This document shows positions 50,304 through 50,339 of a stretch of 50,339 nt of DNA, one piece after another (position 1 is the first letter of the stretch; every line of letters begins with the position of its first letter). This DNA is from Gammaproteobacteria bacterium (lineage in GTDB: Bacteria; Pseudomonadota; Gammaproteobacteria; DRLM01). A model generated the notes under the pieces. The model was not told the origin of the DNA, did not search any database, and saw nothing but the letters and a program-made list of their open reading frames with translations. The DNA is taken from assembly GCA_011375345.1 (NCBI GenBank), contig DRLM01000015.1:1-50339 (forward strand), read 5' to 3'. The translations under genes were made by a program, and so were the position numbers.

Positions 50304-50339
50304 TCCTGTATCTGATCCGCGCCTACCGCTACGCCCTGA
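50291..50339 (+). CDS. yidD: Membrane insertion factor YidD, 5' end
   Basis: Only the first 16 codons are present (MRMLILYLIRAYRYAL). Position after rnpA and the hydrophobic then aromatic start match YidD, which aids YidC in membrane protein insertion. It overlaps rnpA by 13 bases, as in many bacteria. Confidence 0.75.
   Translation, partial: MRMLILYLIRAYRYAL

Overview
The window is GC-rich gammaproteobacterial chromosome around the replication origin. Gene order (yidD-rnpA-rpmH / dnaA-dnaN-recF-gyrB), NtrYX next to TrkAH, a UbiD decarboxylase, an LpxL-type lipid A acyltransferase and an outer-membrane porin all point to a Gram-negative gammaproteobacterium. The style resembles Chromatiales/Ectothiorhodospirales-like lineages, but genus and species cannot be read from the sequence. 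Almost every gene from metH to gyrB on the minus strand is transcribed away from the origin, as expected for leading-strand genes. No rRNA, tRNA, CRISPR array or intact insertion sequence was seen.

Layout. 1-364: non-coding, with a stacked-hairpin motif that may be the end of a TnpB-type (IS200/IS605-like) element. 365-5309: cobalamin-dependent methionine synthase (minus), then a DUF2007 gene and an LpxL-like acyltransferase (plus). 5318-9741: small ion channel, orphan ParA, UbiD, exonuclease III, a methyltransferase and a small membrane protein, all minus. 9758-19037: one long minus-strand run fmt-rsmB-DUF4390-ntrY-ntrX-trkA-trkH. 19152-21444: argS followed by a SPOR-domain protein. 21603-23951: a two-gene envelope module (CsgG/FlgT-like protein plus LPP20-type lipoprotein) with its own promoter.

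24404-36999 is a complete urea-use locus on the minus strand: ureD, ureA, ureB, ureC, ureE, ureF, ureG, then an outer-membrane porin and urtABCDE (periplasmic urea-binding protein and ABC transporter). Urea would cross the outer membrane by the porin, be captured by UrtA, be pumped in by UrtBCDE and be hydrolysed by the nickel urease. In front of the porin is a textbook nitrogen-control region: a sigma-54 promoter with two NtrC-like enhancer sites 31 bp apart, about 110 and 141 bp upstream of the predicted start, nearly the geometry of enterobacterial glnAp2.

37670-43260 is a plus-strand block: lgt-thyA-folA, an HDOD/GAF regulator, then pgl-glk. 43289-49553 is gyrB-recF-dnaN-dnaA (minus), and 49800-50339 is rpmH-rnpA-yidD (plus, yidD cut by the window end). 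Two parS centromere sites lie inside recF. The AT-rich dnaA-dnaN spacer and the rpmH-dnaA spacer are the candidate origin sequences.
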